64,000 bases of DNA from NCBI GenBank assembly GCA_024220525.1, contig JAMYWO010000125.1:61713-125712 (forward strand). The letters are read 5' to 3'. The translations under genes and the position numbers were made by a program. The DNA is from Cochliopodium minus (Eukaryota; Discosea; Himatismenida; Cochliopodiidae). Below are positions 1-11,192 of the stretch, in pieces; position 1 is the stretch's first letter; each line of letters opens with the position of its first letter. Under the pieces are notes generated by a model, which had not been told where the DNA came from, searched no databases, and worked only from the letters and a program-made list of their open reading frames with translations.

Positions 1-1793
1 TTTATTTGTTCATTTTTTGTTTATTTACCTGATTCTTGAATAGTTTTTGGGTTTAGGAGCTTTGTATTCTCGGAGGATGACATCGTCACCCAGTTCTCCC
101 ATTTTTTTCGTTTTGTTTGATTTCACTTAAAATCTCCTTCTCCCCTTCTCCAACCCCTTCTTTGTTTTTGCCCATATTGTTTTCATCAATGTTTGTATCT
201 AAAAAGAAAACAAATGAGATTAAAAAAATCATAAAAATAAAAAATAAAAATAAAAATAAAATAAAAAATAAAAATTAAATAAAAATTAAAAAATAAATTA
301 AATGAAATTAAATAAAAATTAAATAAAATTAAATATAAAATAAAATATAAAAATATGTATTTAAATAAAATATTAAAAAATTAAAAATAATTAAATAATT
401 AAATAATTAAATAATTAAACAATAATTGTTTAAATTTAAATTAAAATAATTAAAACAATAAAAATTGAAATAAGTTAAAAATTTACTGTTGAATTTATCT
501 TCATTTGGAGAGAGGTATTCACTTCCCAAAGTAAAAAGATCCTGGAGCTCATTAGATTCAAAGAACCGTTTTTGTTTGGGATCCTTCAAAATTTTGTTGG
601 TGAGAAAAGTTTTGAAAATTTGTCTGTGGTATATCTTCTCTTCTATCGTTCCTGATGAAATCAATCTGTAGATCGTCACCTGTTTCTTCTGTCCTATTCT
701 CCACGCTCTTTTCAAAATTAAAAAATAAAAATTATAAAAAATTATTAAAATAAAAATAATTAAAAAAATTAAAATAATTAAAATAATTAAAATAATTGAA
801 ATAAATCATAATTTGAAAATTAAAAAAATTAAAAATTAAAAATTGAAAAATAAAAATATTTCATATGAAAAATTATGAAAATTTATTAAAAAATTAATAA
901 TAAAAAAATAAAATGAAAATATTTTTTTCCACCTTTCTCTTGCTTGGATATCTGTGATTGGATTCTTTATTTTTTCGAGAGAAATTTGATTTTTTAAATT
1001 TAAATAAATTTAATATGTTTTTTTTATTAGTTTTTTATTTGAAATTTTGTTTTTTAGTTAAATTGAAAAATTACCCAATCAGCATCATAAATCAGAATTC
1101 TGTCTGCTCCAGTCAAATTGATACCAACACCTTTAGAATAAAAATAAAAAAAAATAAAAATAAAAAAAAATAAAAATTAAAAAAAATAAAAATTACAAAA
1201 AAATATGTAAATATTTCAAAAAAAATTTATTTTAAAAATTTTAATTTTTTTTACCTCCTACTTTGGTCGTTAATAACATGATGAAAATATCAGGGTCATT
1301 GTTAAAATTATCGATGATCTGGTTTCTGGAGGAAATTTTGGTTTTTCCGTCAATGCGGAGATAATTGTACTCGAAAGACTCAATCAGCTTCTGTAAAATG
1401 TTCAACATTTGAACGGTCTGTGTAAACAAAAGCACTTTATGATTCTCCTTTTTCCAAAGTGGCAAAAGACTGTAAAGAACTAAATCAAAAAAATTTTTAA
1501 TTTTTTATTTTTTTTATTTTTTTATATTTTTTTTTATTTCATGATTTTTTTTATTATTTTATTTTTTATTTTTTATTTTTTATTTTTTATTTTTATTTTT
1601 TTATTTTTTATCTTCTTTTTAAATATTTTTTATTTTTTTAAAATGATAAAAATTTTTTTTACCTTTCATTTTGGCAGAAAGGTTGTAGTCTCCAAACCCC
1701 TCAGTTCCATTCTCGATTCTTTTAAGAGTGCTGTTCTTGAAAGCTTCTTCCTGTTTTCTGAAAGCGCTCATTCCATTCTTAATGGGTACCATA
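1..1793 (-). CDS. ERCC6: CSB/ERCC6 (Rad26)-type SNF2 repair ATPase, C-terminal part only
   Basis: SNF2-family DNA translocase of transcription-coupled repair, acting in the nucleus at stalled RNA polymerase II. Five exons were traced by phase: 1793-1663, 1479-1255, about 1132-1075, about 958-928, 707-487, then a further exon at about 192-27 running off the edge. Visible are helicase motifs IV ([17 protein letters not shown]), V ([18 protein letters not shown]) and VI ([14 protein letters not shown]), followed by the CSB-specific block [16 protein letters not shown] and [18 protein letters not shown], which separates it from other SNF2 proteins. The N-terminal half with the Walker A and DEAH lobe is absent: upstream lies low-complexity DNA and then channel exons, so the gene is truncated or misjoined. 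In the last exon the frame switches at a 7-A run near 103-109 (upstream frame ends [10 protein letters not shown]-stop, downstream frame reads [13 protein letters not shown]), consistent with a 1-nt error. Confidence 0.9.
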
Positions 1794-2143
1794 CTAATAA
1801 ATTCAAATTCAAAAAATAAAATAAAAAATGAAATTTAAAAAAAAAATAAAATACAAAAAATTCAAAATAAAAAAAAAATAAATCAAAAAAAAATTAATAA
1901 AAAATAAATAATAAAAATAAAAACTAAATAAAAAATAAAAATAAAAATAAAAATAAAATAAAAATAAAATAAAAATAAAAAAAAATAAAAAATAAAAAAT
2001 AAAAAATAAAAAATAAAATAATAAAATAATAAATAATTAAAAATAATCTATAGATTAAAAAAAAAGAAAAAATATCAGAATATAACGAAAATAATAAAAA
2101 TAATCTAAAAAAATAAGAATAAACAACAAAAAAAATTTGTTAC
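1794..2143. other. A-rich low-complexity junction between CSB exons and channel exons
   Basis: About 350 nt of AAAAAT/AAAAATAAAA-type sequence with no recognisable exon. On the minus strand it connects the donor that ends a BK-channel exon (2144) to the acceptor of a CSB exon (1793). Neither gene is complete across it, so this is a likely misassembly point or rearrangement breakpoint rather than a normal intron. Confidence 0.6.
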
Positions 2144-4378
2144 TTTTGGACAATAATTCTTAATGGACCAATACTTTAAAATGTTTTTTGAATCTTCCTC
2201 CATTTTGTCTTCGATATCTCTATCAGCCAAAATGATGGTACAGTTGTAGTTTTCGATCTGGAGATTGATGAGGGTCTTACGGGAGACGGGAGAGCCTTCG
2301 AGGTAATAAATGTTTGGATAGATGAGAGGGTTGGAGAGAATGTCTTTCATTTCTTGGCTGATGGGTTTGGCCTGAAGCACGCAGACTCTTGGAGGACTTC
2401 TCATGTTGAGAGAACTTTATCAAAAATAAATTTCATGTTAAATTTATTATTTTACATATTTTTTTAAATATTTTCCATTATTTTTTCATTATTTTTATTT
2501 TGTTCAAAAGAAATTTTTATTGTATTTTTTTTTAAATTTGGTTTATTTTATTTATTTTTGTTATTTCATTAATTTTATTTTAAAAGGCGAATCTCCTATT
2601 TAAATTTTAAATTTTTTATTTTTTATTTTTATTATTTACCTTTCAAAAAATAATGCGTTTAGAACGTTTTGTAGACCCATAGGAGTCACCGACCCAGTCA
2701 ACAAAACAGTCTTCCTAGAGCCAAAATAGGTGATTTTCGAGCCGAAAGTTTTGGGCACAGAATTCAAAAGAGCGTTCAATTTTTGTACCTCAAAGGGAAT
2801 AACAATGATAGATGTTAAAATAAACATGATGAGGGTCAATCTTCCAAGAGTAGTTTTTGGAGCAATGTCGCCATATCCTTTTATTTTTTAAAAAAATTTT
2901 TTAAAAAAAAATTTTGATTTCTTTATATTATATTTATTTTATTTTTATTATTTACTTTATTTTTTAAATTTAAATTCAATTTTTATTTTTATTTTTTTAC
3001 CCACAGTTGCTAAAGTGACAACACTATAATATATGAAGACAAAGTAATCGAATTGTTGGGTTGTTCGGGTGTCTTCATTGAGCCAAGGATCCCCATTCGT
3101 CTCGAACAACTGGATCAACCCCGAAAAGATATAGACTAGGTTTATGACCGCAATAACAATCTCAGCAACCAACAAGAAAACTCCTGTAACAAATTTTAAA
3201 ATAAACAATATTAATCCTTTAATTTTAACTATTTTTTTTGTTAAAATCAACTAATTTTTTATTTAAATTTTTTTTGTTTTTTACTGTAATCTATTTTTTT
3301 GGTGAGGTGAGATATCCAGGTCCCTTTTGTACCCCCTATTGTTGGGAGTTTTTTCAAAAAGCTCCAGAAAATCCAAATGCGTAGTGCGCGAAAAAACCCC
3401 AAAACAGCATATTTCCCCAAAATCCTAAAAGAAGATTAAATTATTATTAATTTAAAAACATTTTTGGGAAATTTTTTTTCTTTTTTTAATATGTGTCTGG
3501 GAAATTTTTTTTTCTTTTTTGATATGTGTCTGGACCTCCAGACACATATTTTTGACATGATAAAAAAAATCATTAATCTCTATATTGGAGATATATCTTC
3601 TAATATACAATGATATTAAATACAGTGTCATAATTATGCATTATGCTTATTTTCCTTATGTGTTTTCCAAAAGATGATATTGAATTTTTTTTTACCAGGA
3701 AATGAATACAGGAATAATGGTTATGAAATCAATTACGGTGTAAGGGGTGAATAAATAACTGAATCTGAAATGGAAATTTAAATTATAAATTATACGAATG
3801 ATGAAATGATTTTATTTGAAAAGTTAATGAAAGAAGAAATTTTACTTCCTTGGTGCTGCCAAAAATTTGAAGAAAAATGAAAAACAAAACCAAAAGGCTA
3901 TGATGAGATCAGGGATGAATCTATAGAAGATAATGCGGGCTTTGGGAGATCCAACCACATTGGAGATATATATCCCCATATAACCCAAACTAACTATAAA
4001 ATTAAAGAATTCCTAGAATGGGTGTGGATTTGATCATATGATATTAAATAAGATAGGATAAATACTGTTTCTATTATATTTATATTTTTACCAAGAAGAT
4101 CATTAGATTGGATCTTTGAGATTTAGTTGCCATCTTTCTGAAATCTCTCACCCACAGTGCCTCATTTCTCACTATCCCATAACCTAACTTGGTGCTCTTT
4201 TGACGCATGAATATCCTCAAGAATCCAACAATTGTGAAAAATAATGAACAAAGGGCAGCAATAATCAAAGCAACTATGCCAAAATCTACAATATTATAAG
4301 AACAAATCAACTTTATATATAAAGAATGAATTAAAATTTAGAACCAATAGTATCTCCTTTGATAAGATATGATACCAT
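2144..4378 (-). CDS. BK/Slo-like potassium channel, 5' half (copy 1a)
   Basis: Six/seven-TM voltage-gated K+ channel of the calcium-activated (Slo) type, plasma membrane. Eight exons in consistent phase: 4378-4345, 4285-4092, 4012-3846, 3764-3696, 3424-3285, 3183-3001, 2877-2640, 2414-2144. The start MVSYLIKGDT and the exon structure mirror the complete copy at 57629-63087. Visible in order: S0 (DFGIVALIIAALCSLFF), S1-S3, S4 with spaced arginines (GFFRALRIWIF), S5, the pore helix and selectivity filter TVGYGD, S6, and the first RCK domain up to ILADRDIEDKMEEDSKNIL. It ends at a phase-0 donor after KNYCPK, where the next exon should begin VRIYIQIL; that exon is found at 44672. Divergent to the zinc-ribbon gene, with 200 nt between the start codons. 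Intron 4 carries a hairpin and a dispersed repeat. Confidence 0.88.
3522..3549. repeat. 12-bp-arm perfect inverted repeat (hairpin) in channel intron
   Basis: ATATGTGTCTGG and CCAGACACATAT are exact reverse complements separated by the 4-nt loop ACCT. The left arm is also directly repeated just upstream (3490-3500, ATGTGTCTGG followed by a similar GAAATTTTTTTT run). It lies in the intron between the S3 and S4 exons of channel copy 1a and next to the dispersed repeat at 3531-3612. Confidence 0.7.
3531..3612 (-). repeat. Dispersed intronic repeat, copy A
   Basis: The minus strand reads TTGTATATTAGAAGATATAT, CTCCAATATA, an A/T tract, TTTTTTTTATCATGTCAAAA and ATATGTGTCTG. The intron at 61468-61542 carries nearly the same string on the plus strand. 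Both copies lie in sense orientation in paralogous channel genes, but in different introns. Confidence 0.55.
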
Positions 4379-4578
4379 GATTTTTTTTTTTTATATTCCT
4401 AAATTACCCTACATTAATTTTTTTGTAAACAGCAAAAGCAAAATAAAATCAAAAAAATGAATACACTTAAATCTTGAATAATTGTGAAAATAGAAATTAA
4501 AATTTACCAACAATTCCTGTTGACTATTTCTCAATATTTTACATCAATAAAATTGAAACAAAAAAAAAAAAAAAAAAA

Positions 4579-4818
4579 ATGTATTGTTTTTGTGATGAAT
4601 GTAAAACTGTTGGATATATTATATATGATCATCATGAAGGAACCTTGTTATGTACAAAATGTGGAATCGTATTAGAGGAGAATTATAACGATGATCTGAC
4701 CCCTCAATGGACCAAAATCGAGAAAGATGATTATATCTACTCTTTGGCCTTTGAATCTGATGAACATAATCATATTAATCTTTACACATCACAAAGTGAA
4801 GGAAATATTAGGTATTAA
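4579..4818 (+). CDS. Stand-alone TFIIB/Brf-type zinc-ribbon protein (possibly partial)
   Basis: The 79-residue reading frame starts after an A-run and carries a CX2C-X15-CX2C zinc ribbon (CDECKTVGYI then LLCTKCGIVLEE) followed by WTKIEKDDY. This resembles the N-terminal ribbon of TFIIB-family general transcription factors, which recruits RNA polymerase. No cyclin folds follow. The stop overlaps a possible donor (ATTAG|GTATTA at 4812-4818); an acceptor near 4903 would add only about 18 codons (RILPFCSIYSKF...). Without cyclin repeats it is either a degenerate TFIIB relative or a small zinc-ribbon protein such as an RNA-polymerase-associated factor. Divergent from channel copy 1a; the SOD gene follows at 5159. 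Confidence 0.5.
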   Translation: MYCFCDECKTVGYIIYDHHEGTLLCTKCGIVLEENYNDDLTPQWTKIEKDDYIYSLAFESDEHNHINLYTSQSEGNIRY

Positions 4819-5158
4819 TATTGTAAAATAAAAGAAAATTAAATATTTCACCAAACATCCTAATCAAAAATGAATGACATTAATATAAATTGGGTTATTT
4901 AGAATACTTCCTTTCTGTTCAATCTATTCGAAATTTCATAAATATGAAATTTGATTAAATCAGTTAATTTCGACTTTAAAGGAAATCTTTGACTTATTAT
5001 TACAATATCTTCTTATTTATTACTTTTAATTAATTTCATTATACTTAACATTCTGAATTTAAAATAAAAAAATATAAAAAATAATACCAAAATAAAAAAA
5101 AAACTTTAAAAACCAAAAAGAATTAAAAATTTCAAATAAAAAACTAAAAGTAGATACA

Positions 5159-5900
5159 ATGTTCAAGCTTCCAAAACTTCCATATGCAAAAAACGCATTA
5201 GCACCACATATCAGTGAAGAAACCATCACATACCACTATGAAAAACATCATCAAAACGTAAACAAAAAAATTATTTGCTTTCTTTGATCAATAAAAAATA
5301 ATAAATATCTTTTTAAAAATTATAGTATGTTAACAAATTGAATGAATTAACAAAAAATACAGAGTATGAGAAGATGTCTTTAGAAGATATCATCAAAAAG
5401 CTCAGCCCTACCAGTGGACCAATCTATAATAATGCTGCTCAAGTATGGAACCACACCTTCTACTGGAACTCTTTGTCTCCCAACGGGGGTGGGGAGCCCA
5501 CTGGCAAGATTTTGGAGTTGATCAACAAGAAATGGGGAAGTTTCAGTGAGTTTAAAAAGGAATTCGACAAAGCAGCTAGTTCTCACTTTGGTTCAGGATG
5601 GGTAAAACAAAAATATTAAGGAATTAATTTATAACTAAAAAATAAGAATTTAAAAAATAAAATTTAAAAATAAAATTTTTTCAGTTGTGGATTTGTACTG
5701 ATTCTAATGGTTCTCCCAAACTCTTTGCTGGACATGATGCCCACAACCCAATTTCTGATGGGTTCACTCCTATTTTGACTTGCGATCTTTGGGAACATGC
5801 CTTCTACATCGACTACAGGAATGAGAAGGCGAAATACGTAGATGGATTTTGGAAAGTTGTCAACTGGGAGTTTGCGAACAAGAATATTACCCAAATTTAA
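5159..5900 (+). CDS. sodB: Iron superoxide dismutase
   Basis: Converts superoxide to oxygen and hydrogen peroxide. Three exons (5159-5257, 5326-5601, 5685-5900) give 196 residues, the usual Fe-SOD length. The metal ligands are visible: His in [13 protein letters not shown], His in [13 protein letters not shown], and Asp/His in [22 protein letters not shown] (Gln in the Fe-type position) and the C-terminal FWKVVNWEF indicate the iron rather than manganese form. The start [19 protein letters not shown] matches the cytosolic form, with no targeting peptide. All introns are phase 0 with GT-AG ends. Bacterial or organellar ancestry is usual for protist Fe-SODs. Confidence 0.95.
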
Positions 5901-5969
5901 ACAAGAATATTTCCAAAATTATAATTAATTCTGAATTAAAAGAAATAATTGAAACTAACAAAAAAAAAA

Positions 5970-7121
5970 ATGAATGATTGGGATCATATTTTTAAATATC
6001 TATTTTTAGGACATTCTGGATCTGGCAAGGTTCATTTCAAGATTTATAATGATATTTTAAACATGAAGAATAAATCCATTTTTTCCTTAAAATAGAGCTC
6101 CCTTTTTTTCAAATATTTGAAAAATGAATACAGAGAAAACATCAAAAATGTATAATCCTAAAAAATCCTTTTTAAACTATTCAAATTGAAGATAGGAGGA
6201 AGATTTCAAGAGAAAGACAATTAAATTATATGAAAAAAAGATATTATTGGAATTATGGGATGTTGTAAATTTTTATTGAAGAAAAATTGAAAAAAAATCT
6301 AAAAAATGATACAACTATTTCAATCATTATTGAAAATGTTTTTAACAGATTGCTTCTGGAAGATTCAACAGTATTGCAAATAGTTACTTTAGAGGTACCT
6401 CAAGAATTATTATATGCTATGACACAACTGATGATGTAACTAAATATTTATACTAAAATTTGATTTTAAAAATAAATTTTTTTAAATTTTTTATTATTCC
6501 TAAAAGAAATCTTTTGAAAAAGCTAAATATTGGGTCGAATATACTGACACTTTTCCAACAATTAAAAAAGTATTAATAGGGACCAAAATAGATTTGAAAG
6601 AAGAAAGAGTTGTGTCATACGAAGAAGCCTCTCATTTTTGTAAAGAAAAAAATCTAAAATATTTTGAATTGAGTGCTAAAGTAAAAATATTAAAAAGAAA
6701 AGAAATTTTAAATTTATAGTTTTTTATTCACCAAATCTACGAAAAGGAAAATATTAATGTTGATGAATGTTTCCTATCACTTGCACGAGATTTAATGGTA
6801 GAAGAGTACCCAATAATAAAAACCTTTCCAAGTGAATGGTAATTTTTTATTTTTTGTTTTTAATAATTTTTTACTTAATCATTTAGGAAAAAAGAAGATC
6901 ACTCAATCTACCCAAAAAAATTTAAAGATGGTGTTAAAACTTTTTTTCTTTGCGTGAAAATAGTAGAAAAGATTATAAAATTAAAAGTTCCTAAACCTAT
7001 TTTGTTCGAAATCATCAAATGGACAGATCCTACTACTCAGTTTTTCAAAGAAATGAAAAATGGTGATCTTCAAGAAGTTAATCTTCATAAAAATAGAAAT
7101 AAAAAATGTGTTCTGAATTAA
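5970..7121 (+). CDS. Divergent Ras/Rab-like small GTPase with C-terminal extension and CaaX box
   Basis: Seven exons (5970-6029, 6096-6149, 6196-6264, 6349-6435, 6507-6680, 6747-6838, 6887-7121) give 256 residues. The P-loop is GHSGSGKSSL (residues 14-23). The G3 region reads LELWDVIASGRFNSI where Rabs have WDTAGQERF, so both the G3 glycine and the catalytic glutamine are replaced. SYFRGTSRIIICYDTTDD follows, then G4 GTKIDLKE (Thr for Asn) and G5 FELSAK. After the GTPase fold come about 80 extra residues with VPKPILFEIIKW, similar to the first helix of an F-box, then a basic tail ending KKCVLN. CVLN fits a prenylation CaaX box, so the protein is probably membrane bound. GTP hydrolysis is likely weak. 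Downstream neighbours are membrane-related (spartin-like). Confidence 0.8.
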
Positions 7122-7309
7122 ACCTTTTTTAACGTTAAATTTTTGAACAAACTTTAAAAAAAAGTAGAATACAAGTAGTTTTGCATGAAACTCCAAAAAC
7201 AAAATTAAATCTTTTTTCCCAAATTTCTCGTAATATATGAAGACAAATATCATTTAAATATTTTATTGAAAGATCAAGTTTCAAAAGAATTCAATTTATA
7301 ATTAAAAAA

Positions 7310-9302
7310 ATGATTGAAGAACAAAATTCAAATGATCAAGAAGAGAATACATTGGCTTTGGCTTTGAGTTATGATCAATATGGTGAAGAATTGATAGCGA
7401 AAGAGTATTATCAGGCATTTTTGAGCAATATCGATGAATATCAGATCACTCACAACGAAAATGTAGGGAATGATGGAGAAGATGAAGAAAAAGAAATCTC
7501 ACAACTCAAAGAAAAGATCCAACAGAGAATAAAGGAGATAGAGAATAATTTATGCAACAATTATTCGACCATCATTAACATCCCATCAGTGAAAATAATA
7601 AGATTTGGAAAAAGATTGGAAGAGATAGCAAATGGGTAAGAAATATTAATAAACATACAAGAAATTTCATATTGGGCCTAAATGAATAAAATATTATCCA
7701 CAAACGATTATTAACCTAATATAAAATTATGTTGCCATTGTTTAATAAATAAATTTCTTTTAATTTTAACTTCATGATTATGATAGTTTGTTGGAAATCA
7801 AGAAATTTCAAAACAAGCAGAATGAGATCAAATATATCATCAAAGTGACCAATTTCATGATGGGGATCAACAAAGGAGCGCAATGCCAAAACACCAAGCA
7901 AGGATACTACATCTTCAAGTTCCCAGAGGATGGTATCATAGGAATCATCTTCCCAGAAAACATCATCCAGGGACATCTCAAAGCATTTGAAGGAAGAATC
8001 GAGCAGATCATAGAAAAAAAGATCATCAAATTTTCCTCTGATGAAAAAAATGGATCTGTTATAGATGATCAAGAGACTTCAAAGAATAACAACAACAATA
8101 TTGAGAATAATGATGTTCCAAATGAGCAAGGAAATAACGACACGTTCGTCAACGTTGTGAATTACTCCTCTTCCTTCGTGGAATGGTCCACTGAAAAACT
8201 AAAGGAGGGAATTGTAATTTAATTTAAATTTTAATTTTTTTTTTCGTTTTAATTCAATTTTTGAAAATATTTTTTTTTTTTTAATTTAAATTAAATTTTA
8301 CTTTTTTAATCCAATTTTTCGGTCTATCAAGGATTATGGATCAGATTACTTAGGACAGTTCTTGGGTGGAAGCATCGAGTATGTCGGCAAGAAAACCTTT
8401 GTCAAAAATGAAAAAGAGACCATCGTAAGCGACAGAGTCAAGACTATTTCTAAAACTTCCAAGGAATATTCCGAAACAGGTACCAAAACTTTAAATATAA
8501 TATGATTTTTATTTTTATTTTTATTTTTACTTTTATTTTTATTTTTTATTTTTATTTTTATTTTTTTCTTTTTTCTTTTTTGTTAGTGCACAATGGAACT
8601 AATTACGTCAGTGATTGTATATCTTATGTTGGAGAGAAAGTTGTCGAGTACTCTGTTCCCAAGAAGGTAGAAAGCAGTGGATCAATTAGAAACGTGGCAA
8701 ACAATCCGAAAACTAAATCTCTTGTCAATTTGACACGCAGCACTCTTTATGGAATAAGTAAAAAAAATTTCAAAATAAAATTTATGATTCTTTTTAATTA
8801 ATAATTAAAATATTTAGACTTTTTTTTTATTTTTTATTTTTAATTTTTAATTTAATTTTATTTTTTTTTCATTAAGTTGGTGTTCTCAAATCTATTGGAG
8901 ATGGAGGACTCAAAATTGTAGAAGGAGCAGGAAAAGGAGCGACTAATGTCATTCAACATAAATATGTAAAAAGATTTTTTTCTTGTTATTTTAATTTTTT
9001 TTTACCATTACATTTTTTTTTTCTTCAAAAAACAGGGAGAACAAATGGGAAATGTTTCTCGTGATGGATTTTCCACTATCCTTAACAGCACCAGATCTTA
9101 TCTTTTTTTGACTAAACTCAATTTGGGATCCGTTGTTAAGAAAACTGCTCGTGGGGGCGGGAGGGCTTTGATTGGAATGAACAAGAAAAAGGGGGAGAAG
9201 GATCAAGATGGCGAATCAAGTGTGGATAATGTGGATGAATCTGACAACAAGACTAATAATGATGTAAATAACAATGATAACGATCCAAAAAAAGATTATT
9301 AA
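7310..9302 (+). CDS. Spartin-like protein: N-terminal MIT domain and C-terminal senescence domain
   Basis: Six exons (7310-7635, 7787-8213, 8332-8479, 8587-8757, 8877-8965, 9036-9302), all phase consistent. Residues about 15-45 (ALSYDQYGEELIAKEYYQAF) match the MIT helix hairpin of spartin. The middle part (KFPEDGIIGIIFPENII) resembles the linker before the senescence domain. The C-terminal half (SSSFVEWSTEKLKEGI, then glycine-rich amphipathic segments such as SIGDGGLKIVEGAGKG) matches the plant-type senescence/spartin domain that binds lipid droplets. The tail is acidic and Asn-rich. Family knowledge: MIT domains bind ESCRT-III tails, and spartin acts in lipid-droplet turnover and endosomal traffic. 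The assignment rests on domain order and pattern, not on a search. Confidence 0.65.
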
Positions 9303-9754
9303 ATTAAAATTATTTCATTGCATTTCATTTAAAATCCATTTCAATCAAAAATTTTTTTTTTCTTATTTTATTAGTTGAGGTACTTTTTATTTAACCAATT
9401 TGGACAGTCCAAATCCTTTTGTTTCCTATAATTATCTTTTCTTTGAAGGAAAAAAAAAATAATTTTCAGAGAAAAGGAAAATAAATCTTGTTATGGACTG
9501 AAAATCAAAAGAAAAATTATAAATAAAAAAAAGAGTGCACACATAAAAAAATGGGGTAATTTAGTTTCAACAATCATATTTGTCAATTACACAAACAATC
9601 GATTGTTTTCTAACAATATATTTAAAAATATTTTTAATAAAGAATTCAGCTGGGTAATTTTGATTTTTAAAATTAAAAACATTTGAGCAAAATTAAATAA
9701 ATTCACCACGCAAAAAAAGGAAAATTATTGCATAGTCCAACCAACGAAAAGCTA

Positions 9755-10993
9755 ATGCAAAAGATATTCAAGTAAAAAAATTTTGAGAAAATAATCAAAA
9801 TATTTTTCTTTAAATTTACCATATTTATGACATTTATTAGGCATTATGATACAAACAATAACAATTCATTGGACAGAAAAGAATTTTCACAATTAGGATA
9901 TGATTTTTATGAATATTCTGATGGGGAAGTAACAAAATAATTTTATTATTTTCTTATTTATTATAATAAACTCTTTCATTCATATAATTTAATTTTATTT
10001 TTTTTATAGACAGGGATATTGAAGCATTTGCCATCAATGATCAATATGAAAGTGAATGAGAAGGAGCCTACAGAAGTGATAGATTTCTTATTCCAACAAA
10101 TAAATACTAACAAGAGCGGGTTTAATATATTTAATATTTTATATTTTGATTTAAATTATTAACTTTGAAAAATGTTATACAATAGATCAATTTCATATGA
10201 AGAATTTAAAAAATGGTGCTTTGATCAATATGATATCGAAGAAAGACTATTAATAGGTAAACATTTTCACTTTTAAAAAAAAATTCAAAAAAAATTATTA
10301 ACAAAGAAAAAGGAGCGGACTTAGATTTTGAGTTCGAACTCAACAAAGACAATAAATCCAATTTCTCTTTGGAGAAGCACAACAAAAAGTTAAGAAAAAG
10401 AAATGATGGGTTGCCCAACACTGTGACAAGTAAAAATCTCTTTAGTGGCACAGGGAAGTACATATTCGAATTTGAAATTCAATCGAAGAAACCTGCGGCT
10501 TTTTCAATTGGTAAAAAGAAACAAATAATTTCTATTTTTATTATACTCAACAATGATTTCTCTTTTTAGGTGTTGTTTCAGATGACTTTTGCCAGTGGAA
10601 CGATCTCTGTTGTCAATCTCGTAAATGTACGTTACTTTGTTACAAACTTTAAAAAAAAATTATTTACTTATTAATTAGGTAAAGGAGTAACTGGAACAGG
10701 GTAGATGTTCACCATCTTTTTCAAAAGCTTTTTAATAAATAATTTTTTTTAGTTTTCAAGGAGATACTGTTGCAACAAAAAGTGAGTTGAGATTCGAAGA
10801 TGGTGATATCTTGGAAGTGAAATTGAATTTGTTTGATAAAGAATTTTCAATTCTCAACAAAAGAGATCCATCCATTGTTTACATTGAGAGCATCTCAGAG
10901 CTGATCCATGAATTTTCCTATGTAAGACTTGCAGTCAGCATTGGTTATGAGGATGAATCTATTTCTTTGTTAAAATCAAGTAGATCAATTTGA
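9755..10993 (+). CDS. EF-hand / SPRY-domain protein
   Basis: Exons at 9755-9771, 9841-9930, about 10011-10119, 10185-10255, 10309-10510, 10570-10627, 10679-10701 and 10754-10993. The first EF-hand loop DTNNNNSLDRKEF is canonical; the second, NTNKSGSISYEEF, has Asn at position 1 and probably binds calcium weakly. A basic linker follows, then a SPRY/B30.2-like fold: GTGKYIFEFEIQSKKPAAFS, VVSDDFCQW, SGFQGDTVA-like glycine turns and FEDGDILEVKLNLFDKEFSI. EF-hands with SPRY suggest a calcium-responsive adaptor. The N-terminus is uncertain: the open frame extends upstream through PTNEKLM to an acceptor near 9735, so a short 5' exon (perhaps around 9551, where ATGGGG precedes a donor-like GTAATT) may be missing. 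The stop is TGA. Confidence 0.65.
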
Positions 10994-11192
10994 AAAAAAA
11001 AAAAAGAAAAAAAAAGGATTTTAATTTATTCAATAAAAAATTTTTGTTTTGTCACATTAACTCAATAATTATTTATGAACTTTTTCTTTTCAGAAAATTA
11101 TCATAATTTTTTTTTTATTTGAAATCTAATTCCGTAATTTTTGAAGATTTAAAATTTCTTTAATTTTCTTTCAAAACAATTCTGAAGATAAT

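Noticed and set aside
2144-4378. Channel copy 1a as a decayed pseudogene
   Set aside because: Every exon is open, phases agree and splice sites are intact; loss of the 3' part is explained by the displaced exons at 44672-41860.
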